DNA from: Pseudomonas faucium | GTDB lineage: Bacteria > Pseudomonadota > Gammaproteobacteria > Pseudomonadales > Pseudomonadaceae | Reading direction: 5' to 3' | DNA length: 64,000 bases | NCBI RefSeq assembly: GCF_021602585.1 | Contig: NZ_BQIP01000023.1 | Span: 34,497-98,496, forward strand | In this document: piece by piece, positions 46,803-55,942 of the stretch | Layout of the letters: the number at the start of each line of letters is the position of its first letter | Numbering within the stretch: the stretch's first letter is position 1 | Translations under genes and position numbers: made by a program | The notes under the pieces: model-generated | Seen by the model: the letters and a program-made list of their open reading frames with translations, nothing else | What the model was told of the DNA's origin: nothing | Database searches by the model: none

Positions 46803-47498
46803 ATGTCCACCATAGCAGACAACCTTTCCGCCCTCGCCAAGCGCATCGACAGCGCGGCCCGGGCCGTTGGGCGCGACCCGGCCAGCGTCCAGCTGCTGGC
46901 GGTGAGCAAGACCAAACCGGCCAGTGCCATCCGCGAAATCCATGCCGCGGGCGTGCGCGACGTGGGCGAAAACTACCTGCAGGAAGCGTTGAACAAGCAG
47001 GGCGAACTGCGCGACCTGCCCTTGATCTGGCACTTCATCGGCCCCATTCAGTCGAACAAGACCAAAGCGATTGCCGAACATTTCGACTGGGTACATTCCG
47101 TGGACCGCCTGAAGATCGCCCAACGCCTGTCCGAGCAGCGCCCTGCTGGCCTGCCCGCGCTGAACATCTGCCTGCAGGTGAATGTCAGCGGTGAAGCCAG
47201 CAAGTCGGGCTGCGCCCCAGCGGACCTGCCAGCGCTGGCCAATGCCGTGGCCGCCCTGCCCAACCTGCGCCTGCGCGGGTTGATGGCGATCCCCGAGCCG
47301 ACCGACGACCGCGCCGAGCAAGAGGCAGCCTTTGCCAGCCTGCGCCAGTTGCAGGAGCAGTTGGGCCTGGGCCTGGACACCTTGTCCATGGGCATGAGCC
47401 ACGACCTTGAAGCGGCGATTGCACAGGGTGCGACCTGGGTACGCATCGGCACCGCCCTGTTCGGCGCGCGCAGCTACCCGGCCAGCGACCCCGTCTGA
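46803..47498 (+). CDS. yggS: PLP homeostasis protein YggS (PLPBP)
   Basis: A 231-residue cytoplasmic protein binding pyridoxal 5'-phosphate on Lys36 (LLAVSKTKPAS, same number as in E. coli YggS). It keeps free PLP in balance and affects amino acid metabolism. The alanine-racemase-like barrel is shown by GENYLQEAL, WHFIGPIQSNK and LSMGMSHDLEAAI. It is the first gene of the yggS-proC-yggT run; proC begins 38 nt later. Confidence 0.95.
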   Translation: MSTIADNLSALAKRIDSAARAVGRDPASVQLLAVSKTKPASAIREIHAAGVRDVGENYLQEALNKQGELRDLPLIWHFIGPIQSNKTKAIAEHFDWVHSVDRLKIAQRLSEQRPAGLPALNICLQVNVSGEASKSGCAPADLPALANAVAALPNLRLRGLMAIPEPTDDRAEQEAAFASLRQLQEQLGLGLDTLSMGMSHDLEAAIAQGATWVRIGTALFGARSYPASDPV

Positions 47499-47536
47499 TT
47501 CCATGCTTTACTCACTCTTTCCCTCAAGGACCTGAC

Positions 47537-48355
47537 ATGAGCAAGACACGTATTGCCTTTATCGGCGCCGGCAACATGGCCGCCAGCCTGATCGGCGGCC
47601 TGCGTGCCCAAGGCCTGGACGCGTCGCAGATCCGCGCCAGCGACCCGGGCGCCGAAACCCGCGCGCGGGTGCAGGCCGAGCACGGAGTTGCAACGTTCGA
47701 AGACAACGCCAGCGCCATCGCCGATGCCGACGTGATCGTCCTGGCGGTCAAGCCGCAGGTGATGAAGGCCGTGTGCCAGGCCCTGCAGCCAAGCCTGCAA
47801 GATGGCCAGCTGATCGTTTCCATCGCCGCCGGCATCACCTGCGCCAGCCTGCAGGCCTGGCTCGGCGCCCGCCCGGTGGTGCGCTGCATGCCCAATACCC
47901 CGGCGCTGCTGCGCCAGGGCGTCAGTGGCCTGTATGCAACGGCCGAGGTGTCCGCCGCACAGCGCGAGCAGGCCGAACAGCTGCTGTCGGCTGTCGGCAC
48001 CGCCCTGTGGCTGGAGCAGGAACAGCAGCTCGATGCGGTCACGGCCGTCTCGGGCAGCGGCCCGGCGTATTTCTTCCTGCTGATCGAAGCCATGACCGCC
48101 GCCGGCGAAAAACTCGGCCTGCCGCGCGAAACCGCTTCTCAGCTGACCCTGCAAACGGCCTTGGGCGCCGCGCACATGGCCGTGGCCAGCGACGTCGACG
48201 CCGCCGAACTGCGCCGCCGCGTCACCTCGCCGGCCGGTACCACCGAGGCGGCAATCAAGTCGTTCCAGGGCAACGGGTTCGAAGCCATCGTCGAGCAAGC
48301 GCTGGAGGCTGCGGCCAAGCGTTCTGCCGAGCTGGCCGAGCAATTGGGCAAATAA
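47537..48355 (+). CDS. proC: Pyrroline-5-carboxylate reductase ProC
   Basis: A 272-residue cytoplasmic NAD(P)H enzyme making proline from pyrroline-5-carboxylate. The N-terminal Rossmann motif FIGAGNMAASLIGGL (about 7-21) and the C-terminal family signature around VSGSGPAYFFLLIEAM and RRRVTSPAGTTEAAI are intact. Length is normal (E. coli 269). Between yggS and yggT, 10 nt before the latter. Confidence 0.96.
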   Translation: MSKTRIAFIGAGNMAASLIGGLRAQGLDASQIRASDPGAETRARVQAEHGVATFEDNASAIADADVIVLAVKPQVMKAVCQALQPSLQDGQLIVSIAAGITCASLQAWLGARPVVRCMPNTPALLRQGVSGLYATAEVSAAQREQAEQLLSAVGTALWLEQEQQLDAVTAVSGSGPAYFFLLIEAMTAAGEKLGLPRETASQLTLQTALGAAHMAVASDVDAAELRRRVTSPAGTTEAAIKSFQGNGFEAIVEQALEAAAKRSAELAEQLGK

Positions 48356-48365
48356 GGAGCTGTTG

Positions 48366-48956
48366 ATGAATGCACTGTCAGGCGCCGCGATCTTCGTGGT
48401 GCAAACCCTGGTCAGCCTGTACCTGGTGATCGTCCTGCTGCGCTTCGTGCTGCAGCTGGTCAAGGCCAATTTCTACAACCCACTGTGCCAGTTCACCGTG
48501 CGCGCCACCCAGCCGCTGCTCAAGCCGATTCGCCGGGTGATCCCCAGCATCGGCGGCCTGGACACCTCCTCGCTGCTGCTGGCCGTGGTCATCCAGGCCC
48601 TGCTGATGGCCTTCGTGCTGATGGTCACCTACGGTGCCTTCGGCGATGTCCTGCACCTGCTGATGTGGGCGATCATCGGGATCACCTCGCTGTTCCTGAA
48701 GATCTTCTGGGTGGCGATGATCGTCATGGTGATCGTCTCCTGGGTCGCGCCGAACAGCCACAACCCAGCTGCCGAACTGGCCTACCAGATCAGCGAGCCG
48801 GTGCTGGCACCGTTCCGCCGCATCGTCCCCAACCTGGGCGGCATGGACATCTCGCCGATCTTCGCCTTCCTGGCGATCCAGGTGATCCAGTCGTTCGTCA
48901 TGCCACCGCTGGCCGCCTATGCCGGCATGCCACCGGAACTGTGGCGGATGATCTGA
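48366..48956 (+). CDS. yggT: YggT-family membrane protein
   Basis: A 196-residue inner-membrane protein with two YGGT repeats, each a pair of hydrophobic segments around a polar motif (NPLCQFTVRATQPLLKPIRR at about 38-57; NPAAELAYQISEPVLAPFRR at about 134-153). Role unclear; linked to osmotic shock tolerance and cell-envelope positioning in other bacteria. AAGGAG lies 7 nt before the ATG. Conserved third gene after yggS and proC. Confidence 0.93.
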   Translation: MNALSGAAIFVVQTLVSLYLVIVLLRFVLQLVKANFYNPLCQFTVRATQPLLKPIRRVIPSIGGLDTSSLLLAVVIQALLMAFVLMVTYGAFGDVLHLLMWAIIGITSLFLKIFWVAMIVMVIVSWVAPNSHNPAAELAYQISEPVLAPFRRIVPNLGGMDISPIFAFLAIQVIQSFVMPPLAAYAGMPPELWRMI

Positions 48957-48971
48957 CCCCGCCTGCACCTG

Positions 48972-48993
48972 GCGGCAAGCCTTTGCTTGCCGC
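48972..48993. other. Hairpin between yggT and metX
   Basis: GCGGCAAG-CCTTTG-CTTGCCGC is a perfect 8-bp stem, 16 bp after yggT. No U run follows directly, so full termination is doubtful; it may partly separate yggT from metX. Confidence 0.4.
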
Positions 48994-49044
48994 TGGGGGT
49001 AGCGCTCTTTAGACTTACGCCTCCGTCAAGCGTGAGCAGGGTCG

Positions 49045-50184
49045 ATGTCCACTGTCCTTCCCGAAGATTCCGTCGGTCTGGTTACACCGCAAACTGCCCG
49101 GTTCGAAGAACCGCTGGCCTTGGCCTGTGGCCGCTCCCTGGCCAGCTACGAGCTGGTCTATGAAACCTATGGCAGCCTGAACGCCAGCGCGAGCAATGCC
49201 GTGCTGATCTGCCATGCCCTGTCCGGCCACCACCATGCCGCCGGCTACCATGCCGCCACCGACCGCAAGCCGGGCTGGTGGGACAGCTGCATCGGCCCAG
49301 GCAAACCGATCGACACCAATCGCTTCTTCGTGGTCAGCCTGAACAACCTCGGCGGCTGCAACGGCAGCACCGGCCCGAGCAGCGTCAACCCGGCCACCGG
49401 CAAGCCCTATGGCGCCGATTTCCCGGTGCTGACCGTGGAAGACTGGGTGCACAGCCAGGCCCGCCTGGCCGACCGCCTCGGCATCCAGCAATGGGCCGCC
49501 ATCGTCGGTGGCAGCCTGGGCGGCATGCAGGCGCTGCAGTGGACCATCACCTACCCCGAGCGCGTGCGCCATTGCGTGGACATCGCCTCGGCGCCCAAGC
49601 TGTCGGCGCAGAACATCGCCTTCAACGAAGTGGCGCGCCAGGCCATCCTCACCGACCCGGAGTTCCACGGCGGCTCGTTCCAGGACCAGGGCGTGATCCC
49701 CAAGCGCGGGCTGATGCTGGCGCGCATGGTCGGCCACATCACCTACCTGTCTGATGACTCGATGGGCGAGAAATTCGGCCGTGAGCTCAAGAGCGACAAG
49801 CTCAACTACGACTTCCACAGCGTCGAATTCCAGGTCGAGAGCTACCTGCGCTATCAAGGCGAAGAGTTCTCCGGCCGCTTCGACGCCAACACCTACCTGC
49901 TGATGACCAAGGCCCTGGACTACTTCGACCCGGCCGCGGCCCACGGCGGCGACCTGGCGGCCACCCTGGCCGAGGTCAAGGCAGACTACTGCATCATGTC
50001 GTTCACCACCGACTGGCGCTTCTCGCCGGCCCGCTCGCGCGAGATCGTCGACGCCCTGATGGCGGCGCGCAAGAACGTCTGTTATCTGGAGATCGACTCG
50101 CCTTACGGCCACGATGCCTTCCTGATCCCGACGCCTCGCTACATGCAGGGTTTCTCGAACTACATGAACCGCATCGCCATCTGA
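49045..50184 (+). CDS. metXS: Homoserine O-acyltransferase MetX (succinyltransferase in pseudomonads)
   Basis: A 379-residue cytoplasmic alpha/beta-hydrolase that activates homoserine for methionine synthesis. The nucleophile is Ser157 in [12 protein letters not shown], and the C-terminal Asp and His of the triad are seen in TDWRFSP and SPYGHDAFL. By family it would be an acetyltransferase, but MetX of P. putida and P. aeruginosa is known to use succinyl-CoA; the label follows that knowledge, not a residue test here. GCAGGG precedes the ATG. Seven nt before metW, the standard partner. Confidence 0.93.
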   Translation: MSTVLPEDSVGLVTPQTARFEEPLALACGRSLASYELVYETYGSLNASASNAVLICHALSGHHHAAGYHAATDRKPGWWDSCIGPGKPIDTNRFFVVSLNNLGGCNGSTGPSSVNPATGKPYGADFPVLTVEDWVHSQARLADRLGIQQWAAIVGGSLGGMQALQWTITYPERVRHCVDIASAPKLSAQNIAFNEVARQAILTDPEFHGGSFQDQGVIPKRGLMLARMVGHITYLSDDSMGEKFGRELKSDKLNYDFHSVEFQVESYLRYQGEEFSGRFDANTYLLMTKALDYFDPAAAHGGDLAATLAEVKADYCIMSFTTDWRFSPARSREIVDALMAARKNVCYLEIDSPYGHDAFLIPTPRYMQGFSNYMNRIAI

Positions 50185-50191
50185 GGACAGC

Positions 50192-50812
50192 ATGAGAGCC
50201 GATCTGGAAATCATCCACGAGTGGATTCCCGCCGGTAGCCGGGTACTCGACCTGGGCTGCGGCAGTGGCGAGCTGCTGGCATCGCTGCGCGATCGCAAGC
50301 AGGTCACCGGCTACGGCCTGGAAATCGACGCCGACAACATCGCCGCCTGCGTAGCCAAGGGCGTCAACGTGATCGAGCAGGACCTGGACAAGGGCCTGGG
50401 CAACTTCGCCAGCAACAGTTTCGACGTGGTGATCATGACCCAGGCCCTGCAGGCCGTGGAGTACCCCGACCGCATCCTCGATGAGATGCTGCGGGTGGGC
50501 CGCCAGTGCATCATCACCTTCCCCAACTTCGGCCACTGGCGCTGCCGCTGGTACCTGGCGACCAAAGGCCGCATGCCGGTGTCGGACTTCATGCCGTATA
50601 CCTGGTACAACACGCCGAACATCCACTTCTGTACCTTCGCCGACTTCGAAGAGCTGTGCCACGAGCGCCATGCCAAGGTGCTCGACCGCCTGGCCGTCGA
50701 CCACTTGCACCGCAACGGGTGGGGAGGCCGGCTTTGGCCTAATCTTCTAGGTGAAATCGGCATTTATCGCGTCAGCAGCCCTGGCCTGCAGGAGCACCAG
50801 CTCGCGGTCTGA
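50192..50812 (+). CDS. metW: MetW, methyltransferase-fold partner of MetX
   Basis: A 206-residue cytoplasmic protein with a class I SAM-methyltransferase fold: glycine-rich motif I is VLDLGCGSGELLASL (about 14-28), followed by the acidic end of strand 2 (GLEIDADNI). The family patterns FPNFGHWRCR and LPY-like MPYTWYNTPNIHFCT are present. MetW is required with MetX for methionine synthesis in Pseudomonas; its reaction is uncertain. TGAGGACAG, overlapping the metX stop, provides the ribosome-binding site. Confidence 0.93.
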   Translation: MRADLEIIHEWIPAGSRVLDLGCGSGELLASLRDRKQVTGYGLEIDADNIAACVAKGVNVIEQDLDKGLGNFASNSFDVVIMTQALQAVEYPDRILDEMLRVGRQCIITFPNFGHWRCRWYLATKGRMPVSDFMPYTWYNTPNIHFCTFADFEELCHERHAKVLDRLAVDHLHRNGWGGRLWPNLLGEIGIYRVSSPGLQEHQLAV

Positions 50813-50834
50813 CGCTCACCGGAGGAATCGCACC

Positions 50835-51269
50835 ATGCGTCGTCTAGCCCTGTTCCTGATCAGCCTGTGCCTGGCCTTGCCGGCACTGGCTGCCGATGCC
50901 GCCAGGCCCGATCGCAAGGAAGATTTCGGCGACGTGACGGTGCACTACAGCGCCTTTACCTCGAGCATGCTGCAACCGGACATTGCCGCCGCCACCGGGC
51001 TTACCCGCAGCAAGAACCAGGGCGTGCTCAACATTGCCCTGATCAAGGCGGGCAAGCCGAGCATGGGGGTGGTCAGCGGCACGGTGAAAGACCTGACCGG
51101 GCGCAGCAACCCGCTGTCGTTCAAGCAGATCACCGACCAGGGCGCCGTTTATTACATTGCCCAGTTCAAGATCGAACAGGCCGAGACCCTGACCTTCGAC
51201 CTGAATGTCGAAACCGGCGGGGTCAGCCATCAACTCAGCTTCAACCAGGAAGTGTTCCCAGGCGAATGA
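50835..51269 (+). CDS. Secreted DUF4426 protein
   Basis: A 144-residue exported protein: signal peptide [19 protein letters not shown] (cleavage near residue 20), then one beta-rich domain (about 28-142; [20 protein letters not shown]). The family is known only as DUF4426, commonly located between metW and rdgB; function not known. GGAGGAATCGCACC before the ATG is a strong ribosome-binding site. The stop overlaps the rdgB start (ATGATGA). Confidence 0.85.
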   Translation: MRRLALFLISLCLALPALAADAARPDRKEDFGDVTVHYSAFTSSMLQPDIAAATGLTRSKNQGVLNIALIKAGKPSMGVVSGTVKDLTGRSNPLSFKQITDQGAVYYIAQFKIEQAETLTFDLNVETGGVSHQLSFNQEVFPGE

Positions 51270-51862
51270 TGAATTTCCAGCAACTCGTATTGGCCAGCCA
51301 CAACGCCGGCAAACTCAAGGAACTCCAGGCCATGCTCGGGCAGTCGGTGCAGCTGCGCTCGATCGGCGAGTTCAGCCAGGTGGAGCCTGAAGAAACCGGC
51401 TTGTCGTTCGTCGAGAACGCCATCCTCAAGGCGCGCAATGCCGCGCGCATCTCCGGCCTGCCGGCGCTGGCCGACGACTCGGGCCTGGCGGTGGACTTCC
51501 TGGGCGGCGCACCCGGCATCTATTCGGCGCGCTACGCCGAGGGCAAAGGCGATGCCGCCAACAACGCCAAGCTGCTCGAAGCACTGAAAGATGTACCGCA
51601 AGAGCAGCGCGGCGCCCAGTTCGTCTGCGTGCTGGCCCTGGTGCGGCATGCCGATGACCCGCTGCCGATCCTCTGCGAAGGCCTGTGGCAGGGGCGCATC
51701 CTGTTCGAAGCCAGTGGCGAGCATGGCTTTGGCTACGACCCGCTGTTCTGGGTGCCAGAGCGCAACTGCTCGAGCGCCGACCTCAGCCCTGCCGACAAGA
51801 ACCAGCTCAGCCACCGCGCCCGCGCCATGGCCCTGCTGCGTCAACGCCTGGGCCTGGCATGA
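51266..51862 (+). CDS. rdgB: Non-canonical purine NTP pyrophosphatase RdgB
   Basis: A 198-residue cytoplasmic Ham1/ITPase-family enzyme hydrolysing dITP, XTP and related nucleotides to keep them out of DNA. Motifs: [16 protein letters not shown] (about 9-24), the metal site [20 protein letters not shown] and [29 protein letters not shown], and SHRARA at the C-terminus. Two ATGs are adjacent; the second (51269) has better spacing from AGG. Its stop overlaps hemW as ATGA. Confidence 0.95.
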   Translation: MMNFQQLVLASHNAGKLKELQAMLGQSVQLRSIGEFSQVEPEETGLSFVENAILKARNAARISGLPALADDSGLAVDFLGGAPGIYSARYAEGKGDAANNAKLLEALKDVPQEQRGAQFVCVLALVRHADDPLPILCEGLWQGRILFEASGEHGFGYDPLFWVPERNCSSADLSPADKNQLSHRARAMALLRQRLGLA

Positions 51863-53043
51863 TCACAACGCTGTCCACCCAGCCGCGCCATGGCGCGGCG
51901 GGTCTCGCCACGCTGCCGCCTTTGGCGCTGTACATCCACATCCCGTGGTGCGTGCGCAAATGCCCTTATTGCGACTTCAACTCCCATGCCGCCGGCCCTG
52001 AGCTGCCGGAAGAGGCCTATGTCGATGCCTTGCTGACCGACCTCGACCAGGAACTGGCCGCCGTGCAAGGCCGGCCGATTTCGTCGATCTTCTTCGGTGG
52101 CGGCACCCCCAGCCTGTTCAGCGCCAACGCCCTCGGGCGCTTGCTGCGTGGCGTGGAGCAACGTATCCCGTTTGCCCCGGACATCGAGATCACGCTGGAA
52201 GCCAACCCCGGCACGTTCGAGCAGGAGAAGTTCAAGGCCTACCGGCAGACGGGCATCAATCGCCTGTCCATCGGCGTGCAGAGCTTCCAGCCGGCCAAGT
52301 TGCAGGCGCTGGGCCGCATCCACAATGGCGACGAGGCGATTCGTGCCGCGGCAATGGCCCGCGCGGCGGGCTTCGACAACTTCAACATGGACCTGATGCA
52401 CGGCCTGCCCGACCAGTCGCTGGACGACGCCCTCGGCGACCTGCGCCAGGCCATCGACCTGGGGCCGACGCACCTGTCGTGGTACCAGCTGACCGTGGAA
52501 CCGAACACGGTGTTCTGGAACCAGCCACCGGAGCTGCCGGAAGACGATATCCTCTGGGACATCCAGGAAGCCGGCCAGGCGCTGATGGCCGAGCACGGCT
52601 TCAGGCAGTACGAAGTGTCGGCCTACGCCCAGCCCGATCGCCCAGCCAGGCACAACCTCAACTACTGGCGCTTCGGCGACTTCATCGGCATCGGCGCCGG
52701 CGCCCATGGCAAGCTGACCTTCGCCGACGGCCGCATCCTGCGCACCTGGAAAACCCGCCTGCCAAAGGACTACCTGAACCTCGCCAAGCCCTTCAAGGCC
52801 GGCGAAAAGCTGCTGCCGGTGGATGAACTGCCGTTCGAGTTCCTGATGAACGCCCTGCGCCTCACCGATGGCGTGGAAGCCGAGCTGTTCACCCAGCGCA
52901 CCGGCCTGCCCCTGGCGCAACTGGCCGAGGCACGCCGCGCGGCCGAACAAAAGGGCCTTTTGCAGGTCGAACCGGATCGGTTGGTGGCCACGCCACGCGG
53001 CCAGCTGTTCCTCAATGACCTGCTGCAGTATTTCTTGACCTAA
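51859..53043 (+). CDS. hemW: HemW, radical SAM haem chaperone
   Basis: A 394-residue cytoplasmic radical SAM protein. The 4Fe-4S cluster is held by Cys31, Cys35 and Cys38 (CVRKCPYC), with the CxxxCxxCxF pattern ending DFNSH as in HemW rather than true HemN. The SAM-binding FFGGGTPSL and EANPGT and the HemW C-terminal domain ([15 protein letters not shown]) follow. HemW binds haem and delivers it to respiratory enzymes; it is often misnamed coproporphyrinogen oxidase. Translationally coupled to rdgB. Confidence 0.94.
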   Translation: MITTLSTQPRHGAAGLATLPPLALYIHIPWCVRKCPYCDFNSHAAGPELPEEAYVDALLTDLDQELAAVQGRPISSIFFGGGTPSLFSANALGRLLRGVEQRIPFAPDIEITLEANPGTFEQEKFKAYRQTGINRLSIGVQSFQPAKLQALGRIHNGDEAIRAAAMARAAGFDNFNMDLMHGLPDQSLDDALGDLRQAIDLGPTHLSWYQLTVEPNTVFWNQPPELPEDDILWDIQEAGQALMAEHGFRQYEVSAYAQPDRPARHNLNYWRFGDFIGIGAGAHGKLTFADGRILRTWKTRLPKDYLNLAKPFKAGEKLLPVDELPFEFLMNALRLTDGVEAELFTQRTGLPLAQLAEARRAAEQKGLLQVEPDRLVATPRGQLFLNDLLQYFLT

Positions 53044-53052
53044 GGACGACCC

Positions 53053-53379
53053 ATGGATCTGGTACTCGATCTGCTGGCGACGGTTTCTCGCTGGAGCCGA
53101 AGCAACCTGTCGGAGATTTCCCTGGCCTTGGTAGGCTGCTTGCTGGTGCTGTTCGGCACCGACCTCAAGGCCTGGGTGGAACAGCGCCTGGGCGGCCTGG
53201 CAGGCGCCCTGCGCATACCGTTCATGGCGCTGCTGGTGATGATCGGCAGTGGTGCGGCGCTGATCTACGCCACGCCCTGGGTGGTGAAGGGGCTGGGCCA
53301 GTTCAACAACTATGCGTTGGCACCGGTGCTGCTGGTGGTGCTGGTGTTGATTGGGGTGGTGGCTGATCGGCGGGGGTGA
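53053..53379 (+). CDS. DUF3392 membrane protein
   Basis: A 108-residue inner-membrane protein with three hydrophobic segments (about 21-36, 57-73 and 86-103) and short polar ends. It is known only as DUF3392 and is conserved next to hemW in pseudomonads. AAGGA lies 8 nt before the ATG, and the gene starts 9 nt after hemW, so it is the last member of that operon. Confidence 0.82.
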   Translation: MDLVLDLLATVSRWSRSNLSEISLALVGCLLVLFGTDLKAWVEQRLGGLAGALRIPFMALLVMIGSGAALIYATPWVVKGLGQFNNYALAPVLLVVLVLIGVVADRRG

Positions 53380-53446
53380 GGTTGCTAAAAGCACGGTCAA
53401 TGCTGTTAACTGCTCAGACACACGTGATGCAGAATTTTTCTGATCA

Positions 53447-53475
53447 TTGACGCACCCTGCCTGCCTCCCTATGGT
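53447..53475 (+). promoter_or_regulatory. Sigma70 promoter of the candidate small RNA
   Basis: TTGACG (53447-53452), exactly 17 bp of spacer and TATGGT (53470-53475). Five of six -35 bases and four of six -10 bases agree with consensus. An imperfect inverted repeat (53425-53446, TGATGCAGAA / TTCTGATCA) abuts the -35 box and may be a control site or the end of the DUF3392 transcript. Confidence 0.6.
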
Positions 53476-53481
53476 CCACTA

Positions 53482-53573
53482 ACTGTGTGGGTGTTTCGGT
53501 GAAACCCCGAGCGATGGATACTCAGCCCTCTCGCTCAAACAAAAAAACCGCCCTTCTCAAGGCGGTTTTTTTT
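53482..53573 (+). ncRNA. Candidate small regulatory RNA, about 92 nt
   Basis: Starting about 7 nt after the -10 box, the transcript would fold into three stems: GGG-T-GTTTC / GAAAC-CCC (53489-53508), directly adjoining GAGCGA / TCGCTC (53509-53514 with 53531-53536, loop of 16 nt), then a single-stranded A-rich stretch AAACAAAAAAA, and a terminator hairpin with eight T. The A-rich stretch between stems resembles Hfq-binding sites (AAN repeats). No ribosome-binding site with a plausible short frame is seen within it. I cannot match it to a named Pseudomonas RNA. Prediction from sequence only. Confidence 0.5.
53541..53573. terminator. Bidirectional terminator between the sRNA candidate and trmB
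   Basis: AAAAAAACCGCC and GGCGGTTTTTTTT arms enclose an 8-nt loop (CTTCTCAA). The T runs serve the plus strand (small RNA, DUF3392) and the minus strand (thiS-thiG-trmB). Confidence 0.93.
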
Positions 53574-53622
53574 CGCATGCGGTTCTGCAGGCATCAGCAC
53601 ATTGAAACGCTGAATCAGCCGT

Positions 53623-54345
53623 TCAATCCACCTTCTCAAACTTCAAATCCCAAACCCCATGCCCCAGGCGCTCACCACGGCGCTCGAACTTGGTGATCGG
53701 ACGCTCTTGCGGGCGCGGCACATAAGCCCCGTCCGCTGCCTGGTTGCGGTAACCCGGCGCAGCGCTCATCACTTCCAGCATGTACTCGGCATACGGCTCC
53801 CAGTCGGTCGCCATGTGGAACACGCCGCCCGGCTTGAGCTTGCGGCGCACCAGTTCGGCGAACTCCAGTTGCACGATACGGCGCTTGTGATGGCGCGCCT
53901 TGTGCCATGGGTCGGGGAAGAACAGCATCAAACGGTCGAGGCTGTTGTCGGCCACGCAACGGTTGAGCACTTCGATGGCGTCGCAGTCGTACACCCGCAG
54001 GTTCTTCAGGCCCTGGGTCAGCACACCGTTGAGCAGCGCGCCGACACCCGGCCGGTGCACTTCAACACCGATGAAGTCCAGCTCCGGCGCGGCAGCGGCC
54101 ATCTCCAGCAGGGAGTGGCCCATACCGAAACCGATTTCCAGGGTGCGCGGCGCCGAACGGCCAAACACCTGGTCGTAGTCCACCGGGCTGTCGGCCAGCG
54201 GCAGGATGTACAGCGGGCCGCCCTGGTCGAGGCCGCGTTGCTGGCCTTCGGTCATGCGCCCGGCGCGCATCACGAAGCTCTTGATGCGGCGGTGGGGGCG
54301 CGCTTCGCCGTCAGGGGTGGTCGGCGTATCTTGCGGTTCAGTCAT
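53623..54345 (-). CDS. trmB: tRNA (guanine-N7-)-methyltransferase TrmB
   Basis: A 240-residue cytoplasmic SAM-dependent enzyme that makes m7G46 in tRNA. The N-terminal family pattern [20 protein letters not shown] (about 19-38), the SAM motif [15 protein letters not shown], the catalytic region [14 protein letters not shown] and [14 protein letters not shown] are all intact. Length equals E. coli TrmB (239). It is third in thiS-thiG-trmB, 9 nt after thiG. Confidence 0.96.
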   Translation of the reverse strand: MTEPQDTPTTPDGEARPHRRIKSFVMRAGRMTEGQQRGLDQGGPLYILPLADSPVDYDQVFGRSAPRTLEIGFGMGHSLLEMAAAAPELDFIGVEVHRPGVGALLNGVLTQGLKNLRVYDCDAIEVLNRCVADNSLDRLMLFFPDPWHKARHHKRRIVQLEFAELVRRKLKPGGVFHMATDWEPYAEYMLEVMSAAPGYRNQAADGAYVPRPQERPITKFERRGERLGHGVWDLKFEKVD

Positions 54346-54354
54346 CGGGGGCTC

Positions 54355-55149
54355 TTACTTGATCAGACCATCCAGCGGCGAAGAGGCGCTGGCATAGAGT
54401 TTCTTCGGCATGCGCCCGGCCAGGTAGGCCATGCGGCCGGCAACGATGGCGTGCTTCATGGCTTCGGCCATCAGCACCGGCTGCTGGGCGTGGGCGATGG
54501 CCGAGTTCATCAGCACCGCTTCGCAGCCCATTTCCATGGCGATGGTGGCGTCGGAAGCGGTGCCCACACCTGCGTCGACCAGCACCGGCACCTTGGATTC
54601 TTCCAGGATGATCTGCAGGTTGTACGGGTTGCAGATCCCCAGGCCGGTGCCGATCAGGCCGGCCAGCGGCATCACCGCGATGCAGCCGGCTTCAGCCAGC
54701 TGGCGGGCAATGATCGGGTCATCGCTGGTGTAGACCATCACGTCGAAACCGTCCTTGACCAGCACTTCGGCGGCCTTGAGGGTTTCGATCACGTTGGGGA
54801 ACAGGGTTTTCTGGTCGGCCAGCACTTCCAGCTTGACCAGGTTGTGGCCATCGAGCAGCTCACGGGCCAGGCGGCAGGTGCGCACGGCCTCGACCGCGTC
54901 ATAGCAGCCGGCGGTGTTCGGCAGGATGGTGTAGCGGTCCGGCGGCAACACGTCGAGCAGGTTCGGCTCGCCTGGGTTCTGGCCAAGGTTGGTGCGGCGC
55001 ACGGCGACGGTGACGATTTCGGCACCCGAGGCCTCGATGGCCAGGCGGGTTTCTTCCATGTCACGGTACTTGCCGGTGCCGACCAGCAGGCGCGACTGGA
55101 AAGTACGCCCGGCCAGGGTGAAAGGCTTGTCGCTACGAACGTTGCTCAT
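54355..55149 (-). CDS. thiG: Thiazole synthase ThiG
   Basis: A 264-residue cytoplasmic TIM-barrel enzyme that joins deoxyxylulose phosphate, dehydroglycine and ThiS-thiocarboxylate sulfur into the thiamine thiazole. The Schiff-base lysine is Lys106 (NLVKLEVL); [29 protein letters not shown] and the phosphate-binding [16 protein letters not shown] region are present. It lies 54 nt after thiS in the same operon. Confidence 0.96.
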   Translation of the reverse strand: MSNVRSDKPFTLAGRTFQSRLLVGTGKYRDMEETRLAIEASGAEIVTVAVRRTNLGQNPGEPNLLDVLPPDRYTILPNTAGCYDAVEAVRTCRLARELLDGHNLVKLEVLADQKTLFPNVIETLKAAEVLVKDGFDVMVYTSDDPIIARQLAEAGCIAVMPLAGLIGTGLGICNPYNLQIILEESKVPVLVDAGVGTASDATIAMEMGCEAVLMNSAIAHAQQPVLMAEAMKHAIVAGRMAYLAGRMPKKLYASASSPLDGLIK

Positions 55150-55203
55150 CGTTGTTCCTCGGGAAAAGGTTGCTGGGCTTGCAGGTGCATCGCCGGGGGC
55201 GGA

Positions 55204-55404
55204 TCAACCGCCACCGATGGCGTGGACCACTTCGACCTGGTCGCCTTCGTTCAGCTGCGTGCTGTCGTGCTGGCTACGCGGCACGATATCCAGGTTGAGT
55301 TCCACCGCGACCCGGCGCCCGGTCAGCTCCAGGCGTGTCAGCAGGGCCGCTACGCTTTCGCCAGCGGGCACTTCGTAAGGTTCACCGTTCAGTTGAATGC
55401 GCAT
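55204..55404 (-). CDS. thiS: Thiamine sulfur-carrier protein ThiS
   Basis: A 66-residue ubiquitin-like sulfur carrier. The protein ends VVHAIGGG, with the C-terminal Gly-Gly needed for adenylation and thiocarboxylation. Family start MRIQLNGEPYEVPAGESVAAL is taken; in-frame codons upstream are alternatives, and the ribosome-binding site is poor. No TPP riboswitch is seen upstream. First gene of thiS-thiG-trmB. Confidence 0.93.
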   Translation of the reverse strand: MRIQLNGEPYEVPAGESVAALLTRLELTGRRVAVELNLDIVPRSQHDSTQLNEGDQVEVVHAIGGG

Positions 55405-55506
55405 GCGCACGGCCACCATTGTTCTTTGGGGCCCGCATTCTAGCGCCGATCCACGCGTTTACCCAAGGGTGGCAGGCGCCATTAGTCGCGATTGTGGACC
55501 GCTTGG

Positions 55507-55878
55507 TCAGCCCAGGCGCCAGGCTGCCAGCCCCAGGCACAGCCAGCCGGCCAGGAAGCACAAGCCGCCGATGGGGGTGATGATGCCCAGTTTGCCCAGG
55601 CCGCTGAGGGTCAGCAGGTAGAGGCTGCCGGAGAACAGCACGATGCCCACGGCAAACAGGCCGCCGGCCCAGCCCACCAGCCGCCCCGGCAGATGCGCCG
55701 CCAGCAGCGCCACGCCGAAGATCGCCAAGGTATGCACCAACTGGTAGGTCACGCCGGTATGAAAGATCGCCAGGTAGTCGGCCGACAGGCGGTTTTTCAG
55801 GCCGTGCGCGGCGAACGCGCCCAGGGCTACACCGGTGAAACCGAAAAAGGCAGCGAGCATCAGGAAGCTGCGAAGCAT
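55507..55878 (-). CDS. DUF423 (YgdD-like) membrane protein
   Basis: A 123-residue inner-membrane protein with four hydrophobic segments. The family pattern GALGAFAAHGLK is seen as GVALGAFAAHGLKNRL (about 16-31), followed by TGVTYQLVHTLAIF and GGLFAVGIVLFSGSLYLL. Function unknown. GAGGAG lies 7 nt before the ATG. It lies between thiS and divergent mtgA. Confidence 0.88.
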   Translation of the reverse strand: MLRSFLMLAAFFGFTGVALGAFAAHGLKNRLSADYLAIFHTGVTYQLVHTLAIFGVALLAAHLPGRLVGWAGGLFAVGIVLFSGSLYLLTLSGLGKLGIITPIGGLCFLAGWLCLGLAAWRLG

Positions 55879-55942
55879 GGGACGACTCCTCGTATCGGGT
55901 CTGTATAATGGCCCGTTCCACCGGTCCGGCCAAGCCATCGCC

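Noticed and set aside
53487-53696. Small open frame across the sRNA candidate
   Set aside because: It crosses a strong terminator and the 3' end of trmB, lacks a ribosome-binding site and has shadow-like composition after the terminator.
55150-55506. Possible TPP riboswitch around thiS/thiG
   Set aside because: The conserved TPP aptamer stretches (CUGAGA and the ACCUGA-type core) are not found upstream of thiS or between thiS and thiG.
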